Source: SLRI01 sp964393275 (GTDB lineage: Bacteria; Pseudomonadota; Alphaproteobacteria; Geminicoccales; Geminicoccaceae). Taken from it: DNA of 54,609 bases. Where the stretch lies: the NCBI GenBank assembly GCA_964393275.1, contig CAYMTA010000020.1, positions 1 to 54,609 on the forward strand. The letters are read 5' to 3'. Both the position numbers and the translations under genes were made by a program. Under the pieces are notes generated by a model. It was not told the origin of the DNA. It did no database searches and was given only the letters and a program-made list of their open reading frames with translations. Positions 1 to 7,558 of this stretch are shown one piece after another (position 1 is the first letter of the stretch; each line of letters starts with the position of its first letter).

Positions 1-2
1 TC

Positions 3-1079
3 ACCCGCCTGCATCTCGAGATGGACGCCGGCAAGTCGCTCCACGACCAGCGCGAGGGCGAGACCCTGATCGACCTCAACCGCTCCGGCGTCGCCCTCAT
101 GGAGATCGTCTCCGAGCCCGACATCCGCACGCCCGAGGAGGCCGTGCTGTACCTCAGGAAGCTGCGCTCGATCCTCCGCTATCTCGGCACCTGCGACGGC
201 AACATGGAGGAGGGCTCGCTGCGCTGCGACGCCAATGTCTCCGTCCGCCGGGTGGGCGACGAGAGCCTGGGCACGCGCTGCGAGGTCAAGAACGTCAACT
301 CCATGCGCTTCGTCGCCCGCGCCATCGAGCACGAGGCGAAGCGCCAGGTCGAGCTCATCGAGGGCGGCGGCAAGGTGGTCCAGGAGACCCGCCTCTTCGA
401 CGCGGTCAGGGGCGAGACGCGCTCCATGCGCGACAAGGAGGAGGCCAACGACTACCGCTACTTCCCCGACCCCGACCTCCTGCCGCTGGTCCTGCCGGAG
501 GATTTCGTCGACCGCCTGAAGGCGACCCTGCCCGAGCTGCCGGACATCAAGAAGGCGCGCTTCATGGCCGAGTATCGCCTGCCGGCCTACGACGCCGGCG
601 TGCTGGTCGCCGAGCGCGCCACCGCCGATTATTTCGAGGCGGTGGCCAGGGGCCGGGACGGCAAGCAGGCGGCCAACTGGGTCATCAACGAACTCTTCGG
701 CCTGCTCGCCAAGGCCGGCAAGACCATCGACGAGAGCCCGATCACCACGGGCCACCTGGGCCGGCTGCTCGACCTCCTCAACACCGACGCCATCTCCGGG
801 CGGATCGCCAAGGACGTCTTCGCCATCATGTTCGAGACCGGCGGCGACCCCGAAGCCATCGTCGAGGCGAAGGGCCTGAAGCAGGTGACCGACACGGCGG
901 CGATCGAGGCGATCGTCGACGAGGTGATCGCGAAGAATCCGGGCCAGGTCGAGACCTACCAGAAGAACCCAAAGGTGATCGGCTGGTTCACCGGCCAGGT
1001 GATGAAGGCCTCCGGCGGCAAGGCCAACCCGCAGGTGGTGGGCGAGATCCTCAAGGCCAAGCTGCCGCCGGTGGCGTGA
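3..1079 (+). CDS. gatB: Aspartyl/glutamyl-tRNA amidotransferase subunit B, 3' part (5' end outside window)
   Basis: The open frame runs in from the left edge, and the residues before the first internal Met (TRLHLEMDAGKS) are already typical GatB, so the gene is cut by the window and the true start is not visible. GatB is the tRNA-binding/kinase subunit of the GatCAB complex, which converts Glu-tRNA(Gln) or Asp-tRNA(Asn) to the amidated forms in the cytoplasm. The conserved cradle-domain segments (LIDLNRSGVALMEIVSEPD, then CEVKNVNS) are present, followed by the helical and C-terminal YqeY-like domain (about the last 150 residues). The stop abuts the DUF29 gene by about 20 bases. gatC and gatA would be expected upstream, outside the window. 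Confidence 0.95.
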   Translation, partial: TRLHLEMDAGKSLHDQREGETLIDLNRSGVALMEIVSEPDIRTPEEAVLYLRKLRSILRYLGTCDGNMEEGSLRCDANVSVRRVGDESLGTRCEVKNVNSMRFVARAIEHEAKRQVELIEGGGKVVQETRLFDAVRGETRSMRDKEEANDYRYFPDPDLLPLVLPEDFVDRLKATLPELPDIKKARFMAEYRLPAYDAGVLVAERATADYFEAVARGRDGKQAANWVINELFGLLAKAGKTIDESPITTGHLGRLLDLLNTDAISGRIAKDVFAIMFETGGDPEAIVEAKGLKQVTDTAAIEAIVDEVIAKNPGQVETYQKNPKVIGWFTGQVMKASGGKANPQVVGEILKAKLPPVA

Positions 1080-1099
1080 GCTGTGCTAGTCTGCAGTCC

Positions 1100-1591
1100 A
1101 TGAGCACCGCCCTCGACGATCTCTACCGCTCCGACTACTACGCCTGGACCCGGCAGCAGGCGGCCGAGCTGCGTCGGCTGGAGCCGGCACGGCTCAATTC
1201 GCCGCTCGACCTCGCCAATCTCGCCGAGGAGATCGAAAGCTTGGGCCGCTCCGATCTCCGCCGGGTGAGAAGCCAGCTCCGCCGCATCATGGAGCACCTG
1301 TTGAAGCTGCAATGCTCGCCCGCGACCGGGCCTCGGGGCGGCTGGCACGCAACCATCCTGGAAGCGCGCCAGGACATCGACGACTACCTGACGCCATCGA
1401 TGCGGCCCGAGATCGAGGCCGGCCTCGCCAGGGACTACGCCAAGGCCCGCGCCCGCGCCGTCCTGGCGCTCGCCAGCCACGGCGAGCAGGCGGCAGCCGA
1501 GCACCTTCCCGAGGCGCTGCCCTATACGCTCGACGAGCTGCTCGACGAGGAATGGCCGGTCGCGGCGACGAGCTGGACGAGATCGGAGTAG
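1100..1591 (+). CDS. DUF29 family protein
   Basis: A 163-residue protein of the DUF29 family. The opening STALDDLYRSDYYAW and the segment LDLANLAEEIESLGRSDLRRVRS are the family hallmark, followed by the usual LLKLQ...GW helix and the IxxARxxIDDYLT stretch. The start at 1100 is chosen because the family begins at this Met; the frame could be extended to 1076, where it would overlap the gatB stop, but those extra eight residues are not family-like. DUF29 proteins are short, helical, of unknown biochemical function, and often sit near toxin-antitoxin or mobile genes. Here it is followed immediately by a hicB-like gene, which fits that pattern. Function remains unknown. Confidence 0.85.
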   Translation: MSTALDDLYRSDYYAWTRQQAAELRRLEPARLNSPLDLANLAEEIESLGRSDLRRVRSQLRRIMEHLLKLQCSPATGPRGGWHATILEARQDIDDYLTPSMRPEIEAGLARDYAKARARAVLALASHGEQAAAEHLPEALPYTLDELLDEEWPVAATSWTRSE

Positions 1592-1594
1592 TTC

Positions 1595-1801
1595 ATGGCG
1601 CAACTCGCGATAGTGCTGGAGCAGGAGGAGGACGGGCGCTGGATCGCCGAGATCGAGGCTCTGCCTGGCGCCTTGGCCTATGGTGCGACGCCGGAGGAAG
1701 CGCGGGCGAAGGTCGAGGCGCTGGCGCTGCGGATCCTCGCCGATCGCCGCGAGCACGGCGAGCCGGTGCCAGAGCTCGACGGCCTTTTCGAGGCGGCTTG
1801 A
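1595..1801 (+). CDS. hicB: HicB-like antitoxin
   Basis: A 68-residue protein with the HicB partial RNase-H-like fold signature: a beta strand (LAIVLEQEEDGRWIAEI), the LPGALAYG turn, and the helix TPEEARAKVEALALRILADR. It lacks the C-terminal DNA-binding domain of longer HicB proteins, so autoregulation by this protein alone is doubtful. It begins three bases after the DUF29 stop. Its TGA overlaps the TTG start of the downstream HicA-like gene (TTGA), which indicates translational coupling. The family role is to neutralise the mRNA-cleaving HicA toxin by covering its active site. The gene order is antitoxin first, the reverse of the commonest hicAB layout. Confidence 0.8.
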   Translation: MAQLAIVLEQEEDGRWIAEIEALPGALAYGATPEEARAKVEALALRILADRREHGEPVPELDGLFEAA

Positions 1802-2010
1802 GCGCCTTCGGCTCGACCCGTGCCCGGCGTGTGCTGGCGGCGCTTCTGCGGCTCGGCTGGCGCGAAAAGCGCCGCACCGGATCGCACGTCGTTCTCGAGC
1901 GCACCGGCCATGCCGATTACGTCTTCGCGTTCCATGATCGCGAGGAGATCGGTCCGCGCATGCTCGCCCGGATCGCCAAGCGAACCGGCCTGCGCCCGGA
2001 GGATCTCTGA
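1798..2010 (+). CDS. hicA: HicA-like mRNA interferase toxin
   Basis: A 70-residue HicA/YcfA-type double-stranded-RNA-binding fold. The core RTGSHVVLER carries the catalytic His of HicA toxins, preceded by the helix ARRVLAALLRLGW and followed by the usual C-terminal helix REEIGPRMLARIAKRTGL. Start TTG at 1798 overlaps the hicB stop, and no better start lies nearby. HicA cleaves mRNA in the ribosome A-site-independent manner known for the family; toxicity here is inferred. The stop is followed directly by the TTG start of the next gene with no gap, so the pair is read through with the YaiI-like gene. Confidence 0.82.
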   Translation: MSAFGSTRARRVLAALLRLGWREKRRTGSHVVLERTGHADYVFAFHDREEIGPRMLARIAKRTGLRPEDL

Positions 2011-2463
2011 TTGACCACCCTCTATCTCGACGCCGACGGCTGCCCGGTGAAGGACGAGGCCTATCGGGTCGCCGAGCGCTACGGGCTGCACACCTTCGTC
2101 GTCGCCAATGCGTGGCTCAGGGTGCCCGAGAGCGCCGCGATCGAGCGGGTCACGGTCGGCGACCGGCTGGACGAGGCGGACGACTGGATCGCCGAGCGTG
2201 TCGGGCCCGGCGACATCGTCGTCACCAGCGACATCCCGCTCGCCGACCGGGCGATCAAGGCTGGCGCGCGGGTGGTCACGCCGGACGGCCGGGTGCTGGA
2301 TGCGCGCACCATCGGCGACGTGCTCGCCACCCGCAACCTCCTGACCGACCTGCGCGAGGCCGGCACCATCCGGGGCGGTGGCCGGCCCTTCGGCAAGGCC
2401 GAGCGCTCGCGCTTCCTCGAAGCGCTCGACCGGGTGGTCGTCGCCATCAGCCGGGGCCGCTGA
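2011..2463 (+). CDS. YaiI/YqxD family protein (UPF0178, DUF188)
   Basis: A 150-residue protein with the family opening LYLDADGCPVKDEAYRVAERY, the WLRVPES segment, and the central IVVTSDIPLADRAIKAGARV motif with acidic residues in a PIN/NYN-like arrangement. The C-terminal part GGGRPFGKAERSRFLEAL is also typical. Start TTG at 2011 follows the hicA stop with zero spacing and places the conserved strand at residues 3-8. The biochemical role of UPF0178 proteins is not established; a nuclease-like fold is suggested by the motif layout. It converges on nth downstream. Confidence 0.85.
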   Translation: MTTLYLDADGCPVKDEAYRVAERYGLHTFVVANAWLRVPESAAIERVTVGDRLDEADDWIAERVGPGDIVVTSDIPLADRAIKAGARVVTPDGRVLDARTIGDVLATRNLLTDLREAGTIRGGGRPFGKAERSRFLEALDRVVVAISRGR

Positions 2464-2504
2464 GGCGCGAGCACACGCGACACCCGAAAATGATGCAGGG
2501 GTCC

Positions 2505-2527
2505 GAGGGGATGATCATCATCCCCTC
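2505..2527. repeat. Perfect inverted repeat between convergent yaiI-like and nth genes
   Basis: Arms GAGGGGATGAT (2505-2515) and ATCATCCCCTC (2517-2527) are perfectly complementary. As RNA this folds as nine pairs with a five-base loop on either strand. It lies between two convergent genes, and the nth stop codon (2518-2520) is inside it. No T-run follows on either strand, so it is not a classic intrinsic terminator. It may still act as a bidirectional transcript end or RNA 3'-end stabiliser. Confidence 0.6.
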
Positions 2528-3168
2528 GTCGTCACTCCATTGTGCTCGCAGAGGTCGTCGAGGAGGCATTGCGAGCAGCGGGGCACTCTCGCGACGCAGA
2601 TCCGCTTGCCGTGGTTGAGCAGCCACATATGGGCACCCCAGCGCCAGCGCTCGGGCACCCGCGAAGCCAGTTCGGCCGCCAGCGCCGCCTCGGTCCGGCC
2701 GGCGGCGAGGCCGGTCCGGCGGGCGACGCGGAAGACGTGGGTGTCGACCGGCACCACGGCCTCGCCGTAGACGAAGCGCAGCATGATGTCGGCGCATTTG
2801 CGGCCGACGCCGGGCAGCGCCATCAGCTCCTTGCGCGTTTGGGGCACGACGCCGCCGTGCCGCTCGAGCAGCGCCGCGCACATCCGCTTCAGGTTGCGCG
2901 CCTTCATGTTGTAGAGCCCGCAATCCTTGATGAGGGCGGCGATCGTGGCTTCGTCGAGGGCGAGGATCGCCTCGGGCGTGGGCGCCCGCTCCAGAAGCTG
3001 CCGCTTGGCCCTGGCGGTCATCGCGTCCCGCGACTGGGCGCTCAGCATGACGCCGACCAGGCTCTCGAAGGGTGCCCGGCCGAGCTTCGCCGAGGGTTCC
3101 CGGCCCTGCTCGGGGTCCGCCCGGGCCAGACGGGCGAAGAGCTCGTCGATCAGATTCTGGTCGAGCAT
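2518..3168 (-). CDS. nth: Endonuclease III (base-excision DNA glycosylase/AP lyase)
   Basis: A 216-residue Nth that removes oxidised pyrimidines and cleaves the abasic site. The helix-hairpin-helix LPGVGRKCADIML carries the catalytic Lys (about K124), and VDTHVFRV supplies the catalytic Asp (about D142). The C-terminal [4Fe-4S] loop has the exact C-x6-C-x2-C-x5-C spacing (CVARVPRC, CSQC, then CLLDDLC). The start at 3168 is preceded by a GGGAG ribosome-binding site and gives the usual family length; the frame stays open to 3312, but the extension is unlike Nth. It is divergent from the MFS gene. The last codons overlap a palindrome shared with the convergent neighbour. Confidence 0.96.
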   Translation of the reverse strand: MLDQNLIDELFARLARADPEQGREPSAKLGRAPFESLVGVMLSAQSRDAMTARAKRQLLERAPTPEAILALDEATIAALIKDCGLYNMKARNLKRMCAALLERHGGVVPQTRKELMALPGVGRKCADIMLRFVYGEAVVPVDTHVFRVARRTGLAAGRTEAALAAELASRVPERWRWGAHMWLLNHGKRICVARVPRCSQCLLDDLCEHNGVTTRG

Positions 3169-3332
3169 CCGTCTCCCTGCTCCAGTCTGTGGCAAGCCAT
3201 GGACCACCGGCAGATAGCGTGCCCGACCTTTCGACCAAGGGCCAGGGCGGTTTCCCTCGCCGCTGTCCGGGGCTAGATCTCCGGGCCGGCGGCGATCGGT
3301 CCACCGCCGCACCCCGTGGAGCGACCGCCACC

Positions 3333-4544
3333 TTGCCCCTGCGCACCGAACCCGTCCGGGCGGCGCTCCGGGAGCCCGCCTTCCGCGCCTATCTCGCGGC
3401 CAACTCGGTGTCGCTGATCGGCACCTGGATGCAGCGCATCGCTGTCGGCTGGCTCGCCTGGGAGCTCACGCATTCACCCTTCTGGCTCGGTGCGGTCTCC
3501 TTCGCCGATCTCTTTCCGGCGTTGCTCATCGCCCCCTTCGGCGGGGTGCTCGCCGATCGCCACGACCGGCGGCGCATCCTGCTCTGGACGCAGAGCGCCT
3601 TGGCTCTGGTCACGCTCGCCATGGCACTCCTGCTCTGGCTCGATCTGGTCGGGATCATCGGGCTGGTGCTGCTCGTCGGCCTCTCCGGCCTCCTGATCGG
3701 CCTCAACCAGCCGGCCCGTCTCGCTTTGGTCCCGGCCCTCGTCCGCCGGCCGCATCTGCAGGCGGCGATCGCCCTCAACAGCGTGGTCTTCAACACCGCG
3801 CGGTTCATCGGCCCGGCCGCGGCCGGCATCGTCATCGCCTGGTCGGGAGTGCCGGCGGCGCTCCTCGTCAACGCCTTGAGCTACCTGCCCATCATCCTGA
3901 TCCTGCCGCGCCTCGTGCTCAGCGAGACCGTGCAGCCCAGCGCCTGGCAGGGGGCGGGACGCGCCTTCCTCGAGGGCCTGACGCACATCCGCCGCAGCCC
4001 CGTGCTGGCGACGCTCTTCGCCTTCTTCATCGCCCTCTCGCTCACCGTCCGGCCTTTGGGCGATCTCCTGCCGGGCTTTGCCGGCGGCGTCTTCGACGGC
4101 GGCGTGAAGGGATTCGCGGTCCTGAGTGCCGCCATGGGCCTCGGCGCCGTGCTGGGCGGGCTCTGGGTGGCGCTCAGGGCCGACACCCTCGATCTGCGCC
4201 GCACCCTCCTGCTGCAGCTCGCCGTCACCCTCTTCGCCACGCTCTTCGCGCTCAGCCCCGGCTTCGTCCTGGCGGTGCCGCTGGTCGCCGGCTTCGGCTT
4301 CACCCTGGTCGCCTGCGGCGTCGCCATGAACACGGCCGTGCAGATGGGGGTCGAGCCGGCGCTCCGGGGCCGGGTGATGAGCCTCTTCGGCCTCGTCTTC
4401 CGCAGCGTCCCGGCCCTCGGTGCCCTGGCCGTCGGCACCATCGCCGAGGCGCTCGGCCTCAGGGCCGCCCTGCTGCTGGCGGCCCTGGTCTTCACCCTGG
4501 CCTTCGTCTGGCTCTGGCGCCGCCTGCCGCCATTTGATCGTTGA
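3333..4544 (+). CDS. MFS transporter, MFS_3 (enterobactin-exporter-like) family
   Basis: About 403 residues with 12 predicted membrane segments in the inner membrane. The first helix region (FRAYLAANSVSLIGTWMQRIAVGWLAWELT) and the loop GGVLADRHDRRRIL (MFS motif A) are typical of the MFS_3/EntS-like group, and NQPARLALVPALV is the motif seen after TM4. Substrate cannot be read from sequence; export of a small molecule by proton antiport is the family behaviour. The start is uncertain. TTG at 3333 gives family length, while upstream in-frame sequence overlaps nth antisense and is not transporter-like. The TGA stop lies inside the -35 box of the rplM promoter. Confidence 0.85.
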   Translation: MPLRTEPVRAALREPAFRAYLAANSVSLIGTWMQRIAVGWLAWELTHSPFWLGAVSFADLFPALLIAPFGGVLADRHDRRRILLWTQSALALVTLAMALLLWLDLVGIIGLVLLVGLSGLLIGLNQPARLALVPALVRRPHLQAAIALNSVVFNTARFIGPAAAGIVIAWSGVPAALLVNALSYLPIILILPRLVLSETVQPSAWQGAGRAFLEGLTHIRRSPVLATLFAFFIALSLTVRPLGDLLPGFAGGVFDGGVKGFAVLSAAMGLGAVLGGLWVALRADTLDLRRTLLLQLAVTLFATLFALSPGFVLAVPLVAGFGFTLVACGVAMNTAVQMGVEPALRGRVMSLFGLVFRSVPALGALAVGTIAEALGLRAALLLAALVFTLAFVWLWRRLPPFDR

Positions 4545-4569
4545 CAGCACCGGGTCGCCTCACCTAGAT
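4541..4569 (+). promoter_or_regulatory. Sigma-70-type promoter for rplM-rpsI
   Basis: TTGACA (4541-4546), a 17-base spacer, and CTAGAT (4564-4569) form a near-consensus housekeeping promoter. Transcription would start near 4576, leaving a leader of about 113 bases before rplM. The -35 overlaps the stop codon of the preceding MFS gene. Inference from sequence only. Confidence 0.65.
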
Positions 4570-4688
4570 GGCGCCGTTGTCGGCGGGTGCCTCCGGTGCT
4601 CGCTCGATCCGTGTTGTCCGACACCTTCGGCCGCCCGCCCGCGAAGGGGCCCGTTCCCCCTGCGTGGCGCAGCCTCGTGAGCAGCTCC
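4570..4688 (+). other. rplM mRNA leader with hairpin potential
   Basis: The untranslated leader between the promoter and rplM contains short inverted repeats, such as GTGT/ACAC near 4620 and CCTTCG/CGAAGG near 4630-4655. In several bacteria L13 leaders bind the ribosomal protein for feedback control. Whether this one does is not visible from sequence, and it does not obviously match a described L13 leader class. Confidence 0.3.
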
Positions 4689-5165
4689 ATGAAGACCTAT
4701 TCCGCCAGGCCCGCCGACATCAAGCGCGACTGGTCCGTGATCGACGCCGAGGGTCTGGTCCTCGGCCGTCTCGCCGTGCTCGTCGCCAACCGGCTGCGCG
4801 GCAAGCACAAGGCGATGTTCACGCCGCACATGGACTGCGGCGACCACATCGTCGTCCTCAACGCCGAGAAGGTCGTCCTGACCGGCAACAAGCGCACGCA
4901 GAAGACCTACTACCGCCACACCGGCTATCCGGGCGGCATCAAGGGAATCACCGCCGACAAGGTGCTCGACGGCCGCTTCCCCACCCGGGTGATCGAGAAG
5001 GCGGTGGAGCGCATGGTGCCGCGCGGCCCGCTCGGCCGGCAGGTCATGCGCAAGCTGCACATCTACGCCGGCAGCGAGCACCCGCATGCGGGGCAGAGCC
5101 CGCAGCCGCTCGACATCGCCGCCCTGAACCCGAAGAACAGCAAGCCCGGAACCGCGCATGGCTGA
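4689..5165 (+). CDS. rplM: 50S ribosomal protein L13
   Basis: 158 residues of L13, an early-assembly protein of the large subunit. Hallmarks include the opening MKTYSA..DIKRDWSVIDAEG, GRLA...LRGKHKAMFTPHMDCGD, and the C-terminal MLPRGPLGRQ-like block (VPRGPLGRQVMRKLHIYAGSEHPH). The start is set by the conserved MKTYSA opening. The last codons overlap the rpsI start (ATG inside GCATGGCTGA), the standard L13-S9 coupling. Confidence 0.98.
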   Translation: MKTYSARPADIKRDWSVIDAEGLVLGRLAVLVANRLRGKHKAMFTPHMDCGDHIVVLNAEKVVLTGNKRTQKTYYRHTGYPGGIKGITADKVLDGRFPTRVIEKAVERMVPRGPLGRQVMRKLHIYAGSEHPHAGQSPQPLDIAALNPKNSKPGTAHG

Positions 5166-5643
5166 CACCGTCTCCTCCTTCCAGGACCTCTCGAAGCTGC
5201 GGCCCGGCCTTGCCGCCGAGCCGGAGGTCGAGGTCGCCCAGCCGAAGATCGACAAGTTCGGCCGCTCCTACGCCACCGGCCGCCGCAAGGAATCGGCGGC
5301 GCGGGTCTGGGTCAAGCCCGGCAGCGGCCGCTTCACGGTCAACGGCAAGGAGATGCCGGCCTATTTCGCCCGGCCGACCCAGCAGATGGTGATCAACCAG
5401 CCGCTCGCGAGCATCAACCGCCTGCAGCAGTACGACATCGTCTGCACCGTCGCCGGCGGCGGCCTCTCGGGCCAGGCCGGCGCCGTGCGGCACGGCGTGG
5501 CCAGGGCGCTGATCGCCTACGACCCGGCGCTGCGCCCGGCCCTCAAGCCTGGCGGGTTCCTCACCCGCGACGCGCGCGAGGTCGAGCGCAAGAAATACGG
5601 CAAGGCCAAGGCGCGGCGCAGCTTCCAGTTCTCGAAGCGCTGA
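5158..5643 (+). CDS. rpsI: 30S ribosomal protein S9
   Basis: 161 residues, with an N-terminal extension of about 40 residues before the conserved body (YATGRRKESAARVWVKPGSG), as common in alphaproteobacteria. The C-terminal basic tail ends KYGKAKARRSFQFSKR, the portion that reaches the P-site tRNA. It overlaps rplM by eight bases and is followed by a strong intrinsic terminator, so rplM-rpsI is a closed two-gene operon. Confidence 0.98.
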   Translation: MADTVSSFQDLSKLRPGLAAEPEVEVAQPKIDKFGRSYATGRRKESAARVWVKPGSGRFTVNGKEMPAYFARPTQQMVINQPLASINRLQQYDIVCTVAGGGLSGQAGAVRHGVARALIAYDPALRPALKPGGFLTRDAREVERKKYGKAKARRSFQFSKR

Positions 5644-5673
5644 GCCCCGCCGCCTCCCACCCGCACCCGAACG

Positions 5674-5706
5674 AAAGGGCGCCGGAGCAAGTCCGGCGCC
5701 CTTTTT
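5674..5706 (+). terminator. Rho-independent terminator after rpsI
   Basis: A 13-base arm (AAAGGGCGCCGGA, 5674-5686), a five-base loop and the complementary arm (TCCGGCGCCCTTT) run into five T's. This is the clearest intrinsic terminator in the window, 30 bases past the rpsI stop. Confidence 0.9.
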
Positions 5707-5829
5707 CGTGCCCGGCGTCCCACCCGACTAATCGAGGGTAGAAAAGCCCCTGGTTTCTTGTCATTCTGAAGCTAACAACCAGCCACTGCGCGCGAGCCGC
5801 CGGCTTCCTACCCTTGATCGAGGTGGACC

Positions 5830-7557
5830 TTGTCGATCCAGACAGTCTGCGTGAGATCAGCACGGTTCCTGGCCGGCGCCCTCGTCCTGCTCGCCTGCCT
5901 TCATGCGGCCATGCCGGCGGCCGCCCAGACGGCGCCGGCCCAGGCGACACCGCTTCCGGCGGCGGCCCGGACAGCGGCCGGCGCCGATGCCGGTCCGGTC
6001 TGGCGGTATACGGTGCGGCCGGGCGACAATATCTGGAACCTGGCGCGCCGCTACCTCGCCGACTGGCGGCGCTGGCCGGAGATGCAGGCGCTCAATGGCA
6101 TCGCCCAGCCGCGGTCGATCCCGCCCGGCACCCGCCTCTCGATCCCGCTCGCCTGGCTGCGCCTGCAGCCGGCCGCGGCGGTGCTCGAGGACTTCCAGGG
6201 CAGCGTCGAGCTCAGCCGTGGCTCGACGCATCCGGCACCCGCCCTGGGCATGCGGCTCGAGATCGGCGACGTGCTCGAGACAGGGAGCGATTCCACCGCC
6301 GTCGTCGGCTTCGCCGACGGCTCGCGCGTGGTGCTCGGCGAAGCCGCCCGGCTGGAGCTGGACCGGCTCGGCGAGTACCGCCGGACCGGCATGGTCGACA
6401 CGCGCCTCAGGCTCGAGCGCGGCCGCCTCGAGACCCGGGTCGAGCCGGCGACTGGCGCCGGCTCGCGGTTCGAGGTCTGGACCCCGCCGGCGGTCAGCTC
6501 GGTGCGCGGCACCGACCTCCGGGTCGGGCTCGACGAGGGCGGGGAGCGGAGCGCCACCGAAGTGCTCACCGGCACCGTTCGGGTCAGGGCCGAGAAAACC
6601 ACCCGGAGCGTCGGCGCCGGCATGGGCACGGTGACCCTTCAGGGCTCGCCGCCGCTGCCGCCCAGGCCGCTGCTCGAGCCGCCCGACGCCAATCTCCTGC
6701 CGACCCGGCTCGACCGTCTGCCGCTCCGCATGCCGATCCCGCCGCTCGCCGGCGCCCGGAGCTTTCGCCTCGCCATCGCCTCGGACCCGAGCTTCGAGCG
6801 GCTGCTGAGCGAGGCGATCGTGCCGGCCGGCCAGCCGGCGCGGCTCGAGCTCGCCGAGGGCAGCTATTTCGCCAGGCTGCGCGGCATCGAGGCGGATGGG
6901 CTGGAGGGCCGGGACCAGGTCTGGCAGCTCGTGGTCGACGCGCGGCCCGAGCCGCCGACGCCATTGCAGCCGAAGCGCGAGGGCAGGATCCGCGAGCCCC
7001 GGCCGCAGTTCGGCTGGTCCGTGCCGCTCGACGCCGCGACCGTCCGCCTCGAGCTCGCCCGAGGCGCCGACTTCGACGGACCGGTGATCAGCGCCAACGA
7101 CCTCACCGAGCCGACGTTCACACCCGCGGCCGACCTGGCGCTCGGCACCTGGTTCTGGCGGCTTCGAACGGTCGACCGTCAGGGCGAGGTGGGACCGTGG
7201 AGCGACGCCTGGAGCTTCGAGCGGGTCGATCCGCCGGCCGATCCCCAGATCGACGAGGTCGAAACCGAGCGCGGCCGGTTGACCATCCGCCTCGCGGCGC
7301 TCGAGCCCGGACAGCGCATCCGCTTCGAGATCGCCGACAAGCCGGACTTCGCCGAGCTCCGCCACGAGGCGGTCGCCGACGATGCGGTGCTGGTCGTGCC
7401 CGGGCTGATGCCAGGCGACTACTGGTTCCGCGCCCAGATCATCGAGGCCGACGGCTACGTCTCGGACTTCTCGACCCCGCAGCGCATCACGGTCGAGCCC
7501 GCCCGCTGGTGGCCGGTGCTGCTGGCACCCTTCGCGCTGCTGTTCCTGCTCCTTTGA
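5830..7557 (+). CDS. Secreted LysM and FecR domain protein, partner of the CHASE2 sensor
   Basis: 575 residues. The N-terminus (about 1-33) is a signal peptide ending AAAQ. Residues about 59-108 are a LysM peptidoglycan-binding motif (YTVRPGDNIWNLARRYL, then the PPGTRLSIP end). Residues about 150-240 are a FecR domain (VGFADGSRVVLGEAARLEL, SSVRGTDLRV). Two or three fibronectin-like beta domains follow (repeated FRLAIA, VRLELAR, IRFEIADKPDF strands), and a hydrophobic C-terminal segment (about 558-575) could anchor it. Start TTG at 5830 has a GAGGTGG ribosome-binding site. It lies one base before a CHASE2 sensor gene. FecR-domain plus CHASE2 pairs are a known periplasmic-input arrangement. The ligand is unknown, and cell-wall sensing is inferred. 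Confidence 0.8.
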   Translation: MSIQTVCVRSARFLAGALVLLACLHAAMPAAAQTAPAQATPLPAAARTAAGADAGPVWRYTVRPGDNIWNLARRYLADWRRWPEMQALNGIAQPRSIPPGTRLSIPLAWLRLQPAAAVLEDFQGSVELSRGSTHPAPALGMRLEIGDVLETGSDSTAVVGFADGSRVVLGEAARLELDRLGEYRRTGMVDTRLRLERGRLETRVEPATGAGSRFEVWTPPAVSSVRGTDLRVGLDEGGERSATEVLTGTVRVRAEKTTRSVGAGMGTVTLQGSPPLPPRPLLEPPDANLLPTRLDRLPLRMPIPPLAGARSFRLAIASDPSFERLLSEAIVPAGQPARLELAEGSYFARLRGIEADGLEGRDQVWQLVVDARPEPPTPLQPKREGRIREPRPQFGWSVPLDAATVRLELARGADFDGPVISANDLTEPTFTPAADLALGTWFWRLRTVDRQGEVGPWSDAWSFERVDPPADPQIDEVETERGRLTIRLAALEPGQRIRFEIADKPDFAELRHEAVADDAVLVVPGLMPGDYWFRAQIIEADGYVSDFSTPQRITVEPARWWPVLLAPFALLFLLL

Positions 7558-7558
7558 C

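Noticed and set aside
5731..5818. Imperfect inverted repeat ATCGAGGGTAG / CTACCCTTGAT before the FecR gene
   Set aside because: One mismatch in 11 bases with about 67 bases between arms; too weak to call an operator, though the second arm is close to the ribosome-binding site.
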